Assembly (NCBI RefSeq): GCF_003352185.1
Contig: NZ_CP029608.1
Location: 4,692,501-4,756,500, forward strand
Reading direction: 5' to 3'
DNA length: 64,000 nucleotides
Source of the DNA: Pseudomonas kribbensis
GTDB taxonomy: Bacteria > Pseudomonadota > Gammaproteobacteria > Pseudomonadales > Pseudomonadaceae
Notes under the pieces: model-generated
What the model saw: the letters and a program-made list of their open reading frames with translations, nothing else
Told to the model about the DNA's origin: nothing
Database searches by the model: none
Shown: positions 1 to 7,302 of the stretch, piece by piece
How the letters are laid out: each line of letters begins with the position of its first letter
How positions within the stretch are numbered: the first letter of the stretch is position 1
Program-made: the position numbers and the translations under genes

Positions 1-523
1 GAGAAGACCGAACCGTTGAAAGCACCAGACAAACCGGCATTTCCAACTCCTTCCAGACTTCGATAATCTGAAGCCATCCGCTTTCGAAACCTACATAACT
101 CATTGAATCTCAAGGAGTTTTCCGTTTCGACTGCGCCGGAAGTGGGGCGAATTATAGAGACTCAGAATCTGCCGTCAACCCTTAATTTGGTTTTTCTATC
201 AGTCAGAAACTCAGTACTGTCGAAAGATCCAAATATCAGCACGCATTCAGCGCAACGAGCAACCGTACCCAATGCAGCCTCCCTCATGCTCCTCTATATA
301 GAGAGAAGAACATTCGGGCTCCTAGAAAACGCAAAGCCAACCAATCCTCATCGAACCGACTGCATTACAAGACAGGAAGCTGAGGATCGGTTCAGAAGCA
401 ATGAGCCACCCACGAGACGCAATCAGCCCGCGCCGCTTCAGCAAATCAAAGGAATATGAGAACAACAGAAAGTGATAATCAACCGTGAGGCCGGCGGACA
501 CCAACAAAGAAGGTTTTGTATAG
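1..523. other. Chromosomal flank left of the island, no convincing gene
   Basis: Open frames across this stretch are short, overlap on both strands and lack recognisable domains, so none is called. The only clear signal is a strong minus-strand promoter (listed separately) reading off the left edge. The segment lies outside the 48-bp attachment repeat, so it is probably ordinary chromosome that originally followed the 3' end of tRNA-Arg(CCT). Confidence 0.5.
151..178 (-). promoter_or_regulatory. Strong sigma-70 promoter, stable-RNA type
   Basis: On the minus strand a TTGACG -35 box (173-178) is separated by 16 bases from a perfect TATAAT -10 box (151-156). A GC-rich discriminator follows. 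A near-consensus promoter with a GC-rich discriminator is typical of rRNA and tRNA operons under stringent control. The transcript would leave the window on the left, so its product is not visible. Confidence 0.6.
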
Positions 524-571
524 ATGGTGTCCCAGGGCAGGTTCGAACTGCCAACCTTCCCCTTAGGAGGG
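524..571. repeat. attL: 48-bp copy of the tRNA-Arg(CCT) 3' half
   Basis: Bases 524-571 are identical to 14202-14249 inside the intact tRNA-Arg(CCT), covering the T arm, variable loop and part of the anticodon arm. Just after the identity ends, the left copy continues CTATCCA where the intact gene reads GGATGCTCTATCCA. It may therefore be a tRNA remnant with a 7-base deletion rather than a plain core site. Only the right-hand copy is a complete tRNA. Confidence 0.85.
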
Positions 572-664
572 CTATCCAGACGCCAGCAAACAGTGGCCAA
601 ACGCCGAATTTATTGGGCTTTTCGTCCGGTTGTGTCCGTGAAAACGACGCCGTATAGTTCTTTT

Positions 665-682
665 TGCACCCACCATGCACCC
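665..682 (+). repeat. Paired TGCACCC motif, left end (putative integrase arm sites)
   Basis: TGCACCC occurs at 665-671 and again at 676-682, 11 bases apart start to start. The same pair with the same spacing and orientation lies at 14136-14153, just inside the right attachment repeat. Matched short repeats at both ends are what arm-type binding sites of a tyrosine integrase look like. The assignment is inference. Confidence 0.5.
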
Positions 683-693
683 ATGGGAACAAA

Positions 694-1905
694 TTGAAAG
701 AGAAGCTCACCGCCAAGCTGCTGGCGTCCCTGCAGATAACCGGCCAGGAATATGAGGTCCACGATACCACCGTCGGCGGTCTGTTCGTGCGTGTCACTGC
801 CGCCGGCGCCAAGTCCTATGTAGTGACCTGGGCCAGGGGCCGCAAGAAGACATTGGGTCGCATTGGCATACTGACGTTAGAGCAAGCGCGAGCGGAGGCT
901 ACTCAATATCTCGCAGAGGCAAGAACCCTGGGGGAACCGCTAGCCGTTACCCAAGGACGTAAAGGCGCTACCCTTCCCTCCTTACGCGAGTTCATCGATG
1001 ACATATACATGCCTTGGTTCAAGACGCACCACAAAGGGCATGAGAAGACCCTGCACACGCTCGACCACAACTTCGAAGCAATCATGCCTCAGCGTCTAGA
1101 TGCGATCACTGGCCGCGACCTGGACCAGATCCGTACGGGATGGATGCAGTCAGGCAATAAGCCGTCGACGGTCAACAGGAAAATGGGCTCTATCAGCGGC
1201 GTATTCAGCAGAGCCGTTGAATGGGAGTACATCGATGCCCACCCGATGGACAGGCTCAAAGCCTTAAAGGTCGACTCGATGGGGCTGGTCCGCTACTTAG
1301 ATGCTGAAGAGACCAAACGACTTCGGGAAGCACTCGACGCCCGTCAAGACGAGGCGCGGGTGGAGCGCGAGAGTGCTAACAAGTGGAGAGCGGATCGCGG
1401 CAAGGAACTGATGCCGAGCTTGCTGCAGGTCCCATTCACCGACCACCTAAAGCCTATGGTCTTGGTATCGCTGAATACAGGCATGAGACGTGGAGAGCTG
1501 TTTGACCTGAAATGGTCGGCGGTGAACTTCCATACGAAGACGATCACCGCTGCCGGCGCCACCACCAAAACCAGCGACACGCGACACATCCCGATGAACA
1601 GGGAAACGTTGCGCGTCCTGGAAGACTGGAAAAAGCTGGCCGGCAAATCTCGATACGTGTTCCCGAGTCAGGAAGGCGGCCGTCTGGAGGACGTTAAAAG
1701 CGCCTGGCTCAGGCTGCTAGAGCGCGCCGAGATCGAAGGCTTCCGCTGGCACGATATGCGACACGACTTCGCGTCACGCCTGGTGATGGCCGGCGTACCG
1801 CTCAACACAGTACGGGATCTGCTGGGGCACGCCGATATCAAGATGACACTTAGGTATGCCCACCTCGCGCCCGGCACGAAGGCTGCAGCGGTCGAGTTAA
1901 TTTAA
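694..1905 (+). CDS. Tyrosine recombinase (phage integrase family)
   Basis: This is the site-specific recombinase expected to insert and excise the element at tRNA-Arg(CCT). An N-terminal DUF4102-like arm-binding segment and a SAM-like core-binding domain precede the catalytic domain. Catalytic residues are visible: Arg in TGMRRGEL, HDMRH (HxxR), GH in LLGHADIKMT, and the nucleophile Tyr in LRYAHL. I chose the TTG at 694, preceded by GGGAAC, giving 403 residues. The frame is open to a TTG at 664, but that extension runs through the TGCACCC repeats and is probably untranslated. The gene sits next to attL, as is usual for tRNA-targeting islands. Its 3' end overlaps the convergent hypothetical gene by 9 bases. 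Confidence 0.93.
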   Translation: MKEKLTAKLLASLQITGQEYEVHDTTVGGLFVRVTAAGAKSYVVTWARGRKKTLGRIGILTLEQARAEATQYLAEARTLGEPLAVTQGRKGATLPSLREFIDDIYMPWFKTHHKGHEKTLHTLDHNFEAIMPQRLDAITGRDLDQIRTGWMQSGNKPSTVNRKMGSISGVFSRAVEWEYIDAHPMDRLKALKVDSMGLVRYLDAEETKRLREALDARQDEARVERESANKWRADRGKELMPSLLQVPFTDHLKPMVLVSLNTGMRRGELFDLKWSAVNFHTKTITAAGATTKTSDTRHIPMNRETLRVLEDWKKLAGKSRYVFPSQEGGRLEDVKSAWLRLLERAEIEGFRWHDMRHDFASRLVMAGVPLNTVRDLLGHADIKMTLRYAHLAPGTKAAAVELI

Positions 1906-2430
1906 CTTTTTAGATTTTCCCAACATGATTACAAAATCGTCGTAATCCACTACTAACGGCTTATTTGACACGACGAATTTCGCATATGACGTGAGGGAGT
2001 TCCATTCCAATCGAACTCTATCAATATCTATGCCCCTGGCCTCCGGTGGTCGCCTGTGGGACGCCGCTTTCCGAGTGTACTCAAAAAGGTCAAAGTCACC
2101 TGAGAACCTGTCTCCCATCACCTGAGCAGCGATAATGAACGTCTCTTCATCGACGTATTGATGCCCCAAATAAGCAAGTCGTAACTTGTAGATTATTGGG
2201 TCTTCCGACCAGAGCCAGCTAATCAGAGTTGAGACTGGTACCTTTCCCCTCTTTCCATCCATATCCCGTAAGGGCGATTCGATGTGGTAGCTCTCTAGCG
2301 CCACATCAATGAGCTCTTCGATCGCTTCAACAATCTTCATGTTCTTTACGCGCGCGAATAGCTCCAGACCATCCTTGAGATGGGGAGCAATTCGGGTCGA
2401 GAGCACGACCTTTTTGGAACGGTTAGCCAT
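1897..2430 (-). CDS. Hypothetical protein with ribbon-helix-helix-like N-terminus
   Basis: The product is 177 residues from the ATG giving MANRSKK. The N-terminus follows the ribbon-helix-helix pattern: a short strand (KVVLSTRIAP), an amphipathic helix to about residue 30, then a second helix around IVEAIEELIDVAL. This suggests DNA binding, perhaps as a repressor or antitoxin. The rest is not recognised. It is convergent with the integrase and divergent from the excisionase-like gene, the position of a regulator in small integrative elements. An upstream ATG at 2454 would add eight residues. Confidence 0.6.
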   Translation of the reverse strand: MANRSKKVVLSTRIAPHLKDGLELFARVKNMKIVEAIEELIDVALESYHIESPLRDMDGKRGKVPVSTLISWLWSEDPIIYKLRLAYLGHQYVDEETFIIAAQVMGDRFSGDFDLFEYTRKAASHRRPPEARGIDIDRVRLEWNSLTSYAKFVVSNKPLVVDYDDFVIMLGKSKKLN

Positions 2431-2546
2431 CTGCGAGCCTCTCAGAGCCTGCAAGAATTTTGCTTGCAGATCGTGTTACTTACAAATACGATGTTTACGT
2501 CCGGATGAGTATCGTACAGTCCGCCCCATCGATCAAGGATAAACAA

Positions 2547-2747
2547 ATGAGCCAAGCAGAACAGTTCGCACCGCTATCGGTAAGCGTTGAGGATGCCGCG
2601 AGGATAGTCGGCCACTCACGTTCAGGAATCTACGAATTGATCGCAAGCGGGGATCTGAAAGCATTCAAGCTTGGACGCCGGCGCTTGATATTGATGACAG
2701 AACTAAAGGCTTGGGTCGAACGCGCAGCCAAGGAAGGTGCGCGATGA
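2547..2747 (+). CDS. Excisionase-like helix-turn-helix protein (AlpA/MerR-type)
   Basis: This is a 66-residue protein with one winged HTH of the AlpA/excisionase class. A helix in SVEDAARIVGHS is followed by a recognition helix in RSGIYELIASGDLKAF and the basic wing KLGRRRLI. Such proteins act as recombination directionality factors or activators of integrase genes in phages and islands, and the position fits. The frame is open upstream to 2460, but the ATG at 2547 gives the expected domain length. The stop overlaps the ATG of the next ORF as ATGA. Confidence 0.8.
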   Translation: MSQAEQFAPLSVSVEDAARIVGHSRSGIYELIASGDLKAFKLGRRRLILMTELKAWVERAAKEGAR

Positions 2748-2989
2748 GAGGAAAAAATGTCGAGCCAGTGTTTGCACCACTGACCCGACGCATCACATCG
2801 GAATGCTTTGGGAAGCCACAGATGAGACAGACAGATTCTACTGCCCGCGCCAGGGCGAACGCCAGTGCGACTAATCACCATCGATTCGTAAGCGATACCG
2901 CGACCTCAAAAAAGCGGCAGGCATATCAAAATACAGATGTGTGGCGAAACGCCCCTCAGAAATACATCGCTGTGCGTGAAGTTTCCTAA
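2744..2989 (+). CDS. Small basic hypothetical protein
   Basis: This 81-residue ORF has a start codon overlapping the stop of the excisionase-like gene (ATGA at 2744-2747), which suggests translational coupling. It is rich in Arg, Thr, Ser and Asn and has no domain I recognise. The overlap is the main reason to call it real; composition alone would not support it. Confidence 0.4.
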   Translation: MRGKNVEPVFAPLTRRITSECFGKPQMRQTDSTARARANASATNHHRFVSDTATSKKRQAYQNTDVWRNAPQKYIAVREVS

Positions 2990-3052
2990 TTCAGATCTGC
3001 GGCGCTCGCCCCATAGTTCGGGCGAGCGCTCGCACCTGCCTGCGAGCTTCTG

Positions 3053-3454
3053 ATGGCCAGAAAGAAAGGCTACAAGGTTGACTTCGGCGGCGGCCGTGTA
3101 CTGGCGCTTCCATATCGGCTACTGGCTCATTCCGCATTCGACAATCTAACGCCTAAAGCGATTGCCGTACTCATAAAGCTGGCCCGAAATTACAACGGCC
3201 GGAATAACGGCGATCTCTCGTGCACCGCCGAAATGCTGGCCAAAGGAAGGCCTATGGATGCCAAAACACTCGCGTCTGCTTTACAGGAGCTTCTGGACGC
3301 CGGACTTATCGTTCGCACTCGGGCGTACAGGAAGGGGCGCGAAAAAGGAATGGCACGTTGTGCGTTGTACGCGATCACTTGGGCGGCGATAGACGAGTGC
3401 CCAGGGAAAGACCTGGAAGTGAGACCAGGTCCCCCAACATTCAAGTTCATCTGA
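3053..3454 (+). CDS. Winged-helix protein, possible replication or regulatory protein
   Basis: The protein has 133 residues. The central segment (about 30-105) reads as a winged helix of the type in phage and plasmid replication initiators: LTPKAIAVLIKLARNYNG, then a stretch with MDAKTLASALQELLDAGLI as the probable recognition helix, then the wing TRAYRKGREKG. It lies immediately upstream of four copies of a GGGATTTTTTCC element (3471-3637), an arrangement like a Rep gene with iterons. Function is inferred from that context. A transcriptional regulator is the alternative. Confidence 0.6.
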   Translation: MARKKGYKVDFGGGRVLALPYRLLAHSAFDNLTPKAIAVLIKLARNYNGRNNGDLSCTAEMLAKGRPMDAKTLASALQELLDAGLIVRTRAYRKGREKGMARCALYAITWAAIDECPGKDLEVRPGPPTFKFI

Positions 3455-3470
3455 TTTCGAATTTTTCGGT

Positions 3471-3637
3471 GGGATTTTTTCCGCCTGCTACTGGGATTTT
3501 TTCCCACTCAGCATTGGCGAAATGTCTGGTTGCGTCCGGTCGTTCAGGCGTACCAAGCTTCTACTGGGATTTTTTCCCAGTGGTTTTCCCGTAAACCGGG
3601 GCTTTCAGGGCATAGCAGTAAACGGAAAAAATCCCAG
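3471..3637. repeat. Iteron-like GGGATTTTTTCC repeats
   Basis: Direct copies begin at 3471, 3493 and 3566, and an inverted copy (GGAAAAAATCCC) lies at 3624-3635. The first two are 22 bp apart, about two helical turns. The third lies within CTGGGA-TTTTT-TCCCAG, able to form a 6-bp hairpin. The repeats sit directly downstream of the winged-helix gene. They could be replication iterons or operator sites. Confidence 0.55.
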
Positions 3638-3670
3638 TCTTATTAAATTACCACCACCGGGTTTATTTAT

Positions 3671-3859
3671 ATGGGCATCAAGACCTACAAACAGTCTCGC
3701 TGCACGCATGGTCACACGGTCAAATGTAAGCGTGTTGGAGGCTTCACCTTTCTTGTTCTCGACTTCCTTCCTTGGACACTGATCGGTATGTGCCGTCCAT
3801 GCGCGGAGGAAGTGAGGAAGGACATGATCTACCAGGTTGAAAAGGGCAAAGGAAATTAG
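3671..3859 (+). CDS. Small Cys/His-containing hypothetical protein
   Basis: A 62-residue ORF starts at an ATG following the repeat cluster. Two Cys-containing segments, CTHGHTVKC and MCRPC, flank a hydrophobic stretch (FLVLDFLPWTLIG). Four cysteines plus histidines could bind a metal, but the spacing fits no family I know. A bidirectional terminator follows directly. Confidence 0.45.
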   Translation: MGIKTYKQSRCTHGHTVKCKRVGGFTFLVLDFLPWTLIGMCRPCAEEVRKDMIYQVEKGKGN

Positions 3860-3878
3860 TCGTCTGCCCTCAAACGAA

Positions 3879-3910
3879 AAAGGCACCACCCTGTAACGGG
3901 GTAGTGCCTT
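3879..3910. terminator. Bidirectional intrinsic terminator
   Basis: An inverted repeat with arms AAGGCACCACCC and GGGTAGTGCCTT (one mismatch) around a short loop lies between the convergent small gene (ending 3859) and the minus-strand cluster starting at 3937. Short A and T runs flank it. Confidence 0.6.
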
Positions 3911-3936
3911 GGTTACCACGAAGCCTTCGTAGTTCG

Positions 3937-4263
3937 TCAGTCGATGTCTGTAGGAGCGAACTGCTCAGCACCAGCCCGCAGCGAGCGGAGACCAATCACC
4001 GCCGCCCGGGCCACTCGGTCAATGAACCCCGTTTCCAGACTAGTGCATCGCCCTCCCATTCCCACGATCGCGAATTGGATCGCATGGAACGCCTCTGTTT
4101 CGTCGTGAGCAGCCAGTTCGGAAATCTCGACATCGAAGCAAGCGATACCCTTTTCCCAGTCCCCAGGCACGCCGTAGTTGTACCGAGGCCAATTGATGAG
4201 CCGGCCGGCATCATCGCGTTTGGTGAAGCTCAGGTCGTCCCGTGATTGAATAGAGGCACTCAT
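3937..4263 (-). CDS. Hypothetical phage-type protein
   Basis: This 108-residue protein has no recognised domain. Its start overlaps the stop of the upstream gene by four bases (ATGA at 4260-4263). It is the last of a chain of short minus-strand genes with stop/start overlaps, typical of an early or accessory phage operon. The sequence is mixed acidic and hydrophobic with no membrane segment. Confidence 0.65.
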   Translation of the reverse strand: MSASIQSRDDLSFTKRDDAGRLINWPRYNYGVPGDWEKGIACFDVEISELAAHDETEAFHAIQFAIVGMGGRCTSLETGFIDRVARAAVIGLRSLRAGAEQFAPTDID

Positions 4264-4505
4264 TGGTCCACCTCCGCCGCGTCGAGCGCCTTCTGCATCT
4301 GCTCAACTTCGCTATCGACGTAGTTCGCCCAGTCGTACCCTAAAAAGCTGCCGAGGCTGGCCAACTCTTCAATATCGTGCGACTTGCCGTGCTTCAGGTC
4401 CTTCGTGATGGCGTTGAACAGCGCCCGCATATTGCTGATGCGTTCGTGAGTGGCGCGCAGAAGCTCAAGGGCTTCGTCGGCGATGCGAGCGGTAGGCTGG
4501 CTCAT
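4260..4505 (-). CDS. Hypothetical helical protein
   Basis: The protein has 81 residues from the ATG at 4505 (MSQPTARIAD). It is predicted almost entirely alpha-helical and acidic, with heptad-like leucines in ALELLRATHERISNMRALF. I chose this start because it overlaps the preceding gene's stop as ATGA at 4502-4505. The longer open frame upstream has unnatural His/Arg-rich composition. Function unknown. Confidence 0.65.
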   Translation of the reverse strand: MSQPTARIADEALELLRATHERISNMRALFNAITKDLKHGKSHDIEELASLGSFLGYDWANYVDSEVEQMQKALDAAEVDQ

Positions 4506-4687
4506 TGCACACCCCCTGCACAGATCCCGCGAAATGGAGCGGCGCCTGGCAGAACCTTCACGCTGATGTCGCCGAGGATCTTCAGTGGCGCCAACTGGGC
4601 CAGCTTGATGGTGGCCGGCAGCACCATGGTGGTGATGACCTGCCCGTGCGCGTCCAAAATTTGGATGGTATTCTGTTTGAATTGCAT
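4502..4687 (-). CDS. Small hypothetical protein
   Basis: A 61-residue ORF starts at ATG 4687 (MQFKQNTIQILD). It has an alternating beta-strand pattern, including GQVITTMVLPATIKLAQL and a C-terminal CAGGVQ. It is coupled to the next gene by ATGA overlap. No family recognised. Confidence 0.55.
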   Translation of the reverse strand: MQFKQNTIQILDAHGQVITTMVLPATIKLAQLAPLKILGDISVKVLPGAAPFRGICAGGVQ

Positions 4688-4791
4688 GACGTTCACCTTC
4701 AAGAGTCGTCGTGTGATCGCCAGGCCGCTGTTGACGCAGCGGCCTGGCACCTCTTCTCTGATGGCTCAAGTCTGAGCCACCGCTTCAACCG

Positions 4792-5022
4792 TTACTGCTT
4801 ACCCTTCTCGCTGATCCATCCTGCCGCCCAGCTCAGCGGGTCTTTCGTACCCATCGGCTTTAGTGGCTTGCCATCCCGAGCCGCCTGCCTGCCCTCCTCC
4901 TCTGTCTCCGAGTGAATCCATACAGACGTGTGTCTAAATCCAGCTTCGCGTTGGCGCTCCTTGAAGAGCCTTTGACGATCTGCTGCCGATAGCGGCTGCT
5001 TTGTTTTTTCCTGATCCTTCAT
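4792..5022 (-). CDS. Small protein with Rmf/CrpP-like C-terminal motif
   Basis: The ATG at 5022 follows a good ribosome binding site (GAGGTGAGT), giving 76 residues. The first 40 residues are charged and helical. The C-terminus carries EEGRQAARDGK, then PLSWAAGWISE, resembling the G-x-x-A-x-x-G ... W-x-x-GW pattern of ribosome modulation factor and the CrpP-type small proteins of pseudomonads and their mobile elements. This is a motif-level resemblance only. It is the first gene of the short minus-strand operon and lies beside a complex inverted-repeat operator. Confidence 0.55.
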   Translation of the reverse strand: MKDQEKTKQPLSAADRQRLFKERQREAGFRHTSVWIHSETEEEGRQAARDGKPLKPMGTKDPLSWAAGWISEKGKQ

Positions 5023-5030
5023 ACTCACCT

Positions 5031-5096
5031 CGTTACCACTCACGACGAGATTGATATTGCACCCTTGTGAGTGGTAACGCAAGCAGAAGGGTGCAA
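5031..5096. promoter_or_regulatory. Two interdigitated inverted repeats (operator candidate)
   Basis: A perfect 13-bp inverted repeat, CGTTACCACTCAC (5031-5043) with GTGAGTGGTAACG (5067-5079), interlocks with a perfect 10-bp repeat, TTGCACCCTT (5057-5066) with AAGGGTGCAA (5087-5096). Only one pairing could form in RNA at a time, or the two could bind two dimeric regulators. The second pair contains the TGCACCC word found at both ends of the island. The site lies between the minus-strand operon and the HEPN-like gene on +. Confidence 0.6.
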
Positions 5097-5208
5097 AATA
5101 ATTGCAGACCCGCAGCATCGGAACCCCAAGTGAGCCAAAGATGTGAACATTGATCTTATCGTGGCCTCAAGCCACCATTCGGCGATTCACACACATAGGT
5201 AGTTCAAA

Positions 5209-5871
5209 GTGACAGCACTGTTCGAGAAGCGCTTCGCCGAGTTGGAACAACAACTAATTCGACTGCAAAACGCCACCACGATGAGGGGCGACCCAAGAAA
5301 AGAAGGTCAGACGGAGTACCTAGCCCCAGAATCAATGCTGAATTGGTCAGTAAAGGTCAAGGCACTGCTTGAAAGGGTTTGCGGTAAAGAATCTAGTTAC
5401 CTGCAGAGGTTCACTGAAGCTGATCAGAACCAAATGTTTGATATTGGCATTGCTCGTTTTGAACGTATGAGGGCTGTTTTTCTGGCGGCAAAAGAAGATT
5501 TCGAGGGCGGATATCTCAATTCGGTCCGCAATTTGGTTCAGGCTGAAGTATTCGGAAGCGAGCTCGAGCAGGCCAGCGAATTGCTTGCTGCTCAGTATGT
5601 GCCGGCGGCTGCAGTCATCGCTGGTGTTGTGTTGGAGACGAGCCTTAGAAATCTCTGCACGGAACACGGTATCACCCATGGAAGCCTCAACAGAATGAAC
5701 GATGAGCTAGTCAAGGCTGGTGCCTATAACTCGCTCCAGCACAAACGCATCACCGCGATGGCGGCTATCCGCAATAGCGCCGCACACGGTAAGAAGGGTG
5801 AATTTGAGCCTGAAGATGTGAAGGGGATGCTCGATGATGTGGAGCGCTTCCTCGCCTCGACCTTGCAATGA
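5209..5871 (+). CDS. HEPN-like (DUF4145-type) protein
   Basis: The product is 220 residues from a GTG start. An N-terminal coiled segment is followed by an all-helical C-terminal half that looks like a HEPN/DUF4145 domain: AAAVIAGVVLETSLRNL, then AMAAIRNSAAHGK, which supplies the R-x4-H motif typical of HEPN ribonucleases. HEPN proteins of this class are frequent in toxin-antitoxin, CRISPR and abortive-infection systems. No antitoxin gene is adjacent on the same strand, so the role is open. Confidence 0.6.
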   Translation: MTALFEKRFAELEQQLIRLQNATTMRGDPRKEGQTEYLAPESMLNWSVKVKALLERVCGKESSYLQRFTEADQNQMFDIGIARFERMRAVFLAAKEDFEGGYLNSVRNLVQAEVFGSELEQASELLAAQYVPAAAVIAGVVLETSLRNLCTEHGITHGSLNRMNDELVKAGAYNSLQHKRITAMAAIRNSAAHGKKGEFEPEDVKGMLDDVERFLASTLQ

Positions 5872-5906
5872 GACTCCCTGAAGAGATGCGCGGACCTTTG
5901 CTCACA

Positions 5907-6065
5907 TCTGGATGCCAGATATGAAAGTGGGAATTCCCACTTTGCCATTATCTGCCAGGATGCCCCGAGCTTTCGGGATATCTTCAGGCTGGGAGGTTTA
6001 CTCCAATGGTGGAAACCTCGATGCGCCACCAGTGGTGGGAGACCCAGACTTCCACCACCGGTGGG
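5907..6065. repeat. Cluster of distinct inverted repeats, array A
   Basis: Six hairpin-forming elements occur in 160 bases: ATCTGG/CCAGAT (5907-5921); the perfect 20-bp palindrome AAAGTGGGAATTCCCACTTT (5925-5944); CCCGA/TCGGG (5965-5978); GAGGTTT/AAACCTC (5994-6020); CCACC/GGTGG (6027-6039); CCACCGGTGG (6056-6065). The sequences differ from one another, so this is not a simple repeat array. No gene is supported between 5872 and 6218. Confidence 0.65.
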
Positions 6066-6218
6066 AGTTACAGCCGCATCTGTCGGATGACCTGGCGCGG
6101 ATCGGCGCCGACGGCTATCGCTGAGGCTGCGTCCTTGGTGAGCTGATCCGGCGCCTGCTGCTCGAAAGCATCGGCGAGCAATACGTCATCTGCTTACCTC
6201 AGTGCGGTGGCAGCCAAA

Positions 6219-6776
6219 CTAAACCTCGCGAACATTTCCCCGATCGCAAGCAACGTTGTAATTGTCCATTGCCTCCATAAATTCTTGGGCAATGCCATAG
6301 ACTGTCTCATAGTCATAACGACGACCGAGCTTCGGCGTCCAGTAGCGTCCATGTGCAAGCCAGTGCCGGTATTTGAATGCTCCTATCAACTCACCAAGCA
6401 ACAGACTCGACACGCCAGTTTGCTCACGCCATAACCCTATAAGCTCATCCTCTAAACGAGCTCTATTTTCCTTTTCCTGATGAAGTGCTTTCATAGATCG
6501 TGACAATGGATCACGCCAGCGGCCATAAACACGTCTCAGATAGTCAAGCCGTATCGCCGCCTCGACAGATGAAAGAATCGATAGAGAGCTTGTTAAATTG
6601 AGTTCTGCGAGTGACCTATCGCGCACCTCGTCAACTTTGGCGTCGGCGTAGCGACTCAGGAGGGTTCGGGAGCAACCTCCAAAAAACTCGTAGATTCCAG
6701 ATTGAACGTCTGCATGATGATTAGCAATCTCCTCCAAGCTCTGCTCTTCGGCAGAAAAGCTAACTCGATCAGCCAT
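6219..6776 (-). CDS. HEPN-like protein, probable effector of a two-gene module
   Basis: This is a 185-residue helical protein. Near residue 137, FKYRHWLAHGRYW contains R-H-W-L-A-H, the R-x4-H signature of HEPN ribonucleases, and an upstream helix has the acidic/hydrophobic pattern of the first HEPN helix. Its start overlaps the end of the 177-residue gene by 8 bases, so the two are co-translated. The pairing of a HEPN protein with a tightly linked partner resembles toxin-antitoxin or abortive-infection pairs. The assignment rests on the motif and gene layout. Confidence 0.6.
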   Translation of the reverse strand: MADRVSFSAEEQSLEEIANHHADVQSGIYEFFGGCSRTLLSRYADAKVDEVRDRSLAELNLTSSLSILSSVEAAIRLDYLRRVYGRWRDPLSRSMKALHQEKENRARLEDELIGLWREQTGVSSLLLGELIGAFKYRHWLAHGRYWTPKLGRRYDYETVYGIAQEFMEAMDNYNVACDRGNVREV

Positions 6777-7302
6777 TAACGACTCCCATCAGCGCCTCGC
6801 GAAACGATTCTTTTGTCAAATCGATATAAGTGACACGAGGAGGAGCTGTGGCTATCTTCCATACCCAGGTTTCTGGAGGCGCAACGGGATCAGCCACCGC
6901 AGGGGTATCGCCGAATGTCACTCGAATCCGAGGCTCTCTCGAATCAGGCGGCACTATCAAAAATCTAGCCATGCCCCTAGGCCCCTTCATATCGACTCGC
7001 CCGCGTGCACCGATCAAAAATGTGCCAATAGGCGTCAGCTTCACAATCTGTCGTCCTAAACTGATTTGTGCTTCTTGCATGGTATACGCACCGATCAATT
7101 CCTCAGTCATGGCGATGTCCCTGAAATCGATTTTCGCCAAATTAGCAGACGTATATTCTTTAAGGCTGTCACTCACCAGCGCGTAGAGCTCATTGAGCTT
7201 AGCGAACCACATGTCCTTTTCGGTCTGAAGATCTAGACCTTGGTCACCATCACCGGACAACTCATTCTGTTTCCTGATGAACTCTTCAAATTTGTCCGTC
7301 AT
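6769..7302 (-). CDS. Hypothetical partner of the HEPN-like protein
   Basis: The product has 177 residues and no family I recognise. The first half is helical (FEEFIRKQNELSG, LNELYALVSDSLKEYT). The second half is beta-rich (QISLGRQIVKLTPIGTFLIG, RVDMKGPRGMARFLIV) and ends in a Trp-containing WVWKIA segment. It is the upstream gene of the pair and overlaps the HEPN-like gene, so it could be an antitoxin, sensor or structural partner. Confidence 0.55.
   Translation of the reverse strand: MTDKFEEFIRKQNELSGDGDQGLDLQTEKDMWFAKLNELYALVSDSLKEYTSANLAKIDFRDIAMTEELIGAYTMQEAQISLGRQIVKLTPIGTFLIGARGRVDMKGPRGMARFLIVPPDSREPRIRVTFGDTPAVADPVAPPETWVWKIATAPPRVTYIDLTKESFREALMGVVNG

Noticed and set aside
103..459. 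Open frame of 118 codons near the left edge
   Set aside because: It runs across a strong minus-strand promoter, has no recognisable motif and unnatural composition.
664..693. Extension of the integrase start to 664
   Set aside because: It translates the repeat motif also present at the other end of the island, so it is more likely a binding site than protein.
5912..6124. 70-codon frame on + in hairpin array A
   Set aside because: The sequence is dominated by inverted repeats and shows no coding pattern or ribosome binding site.
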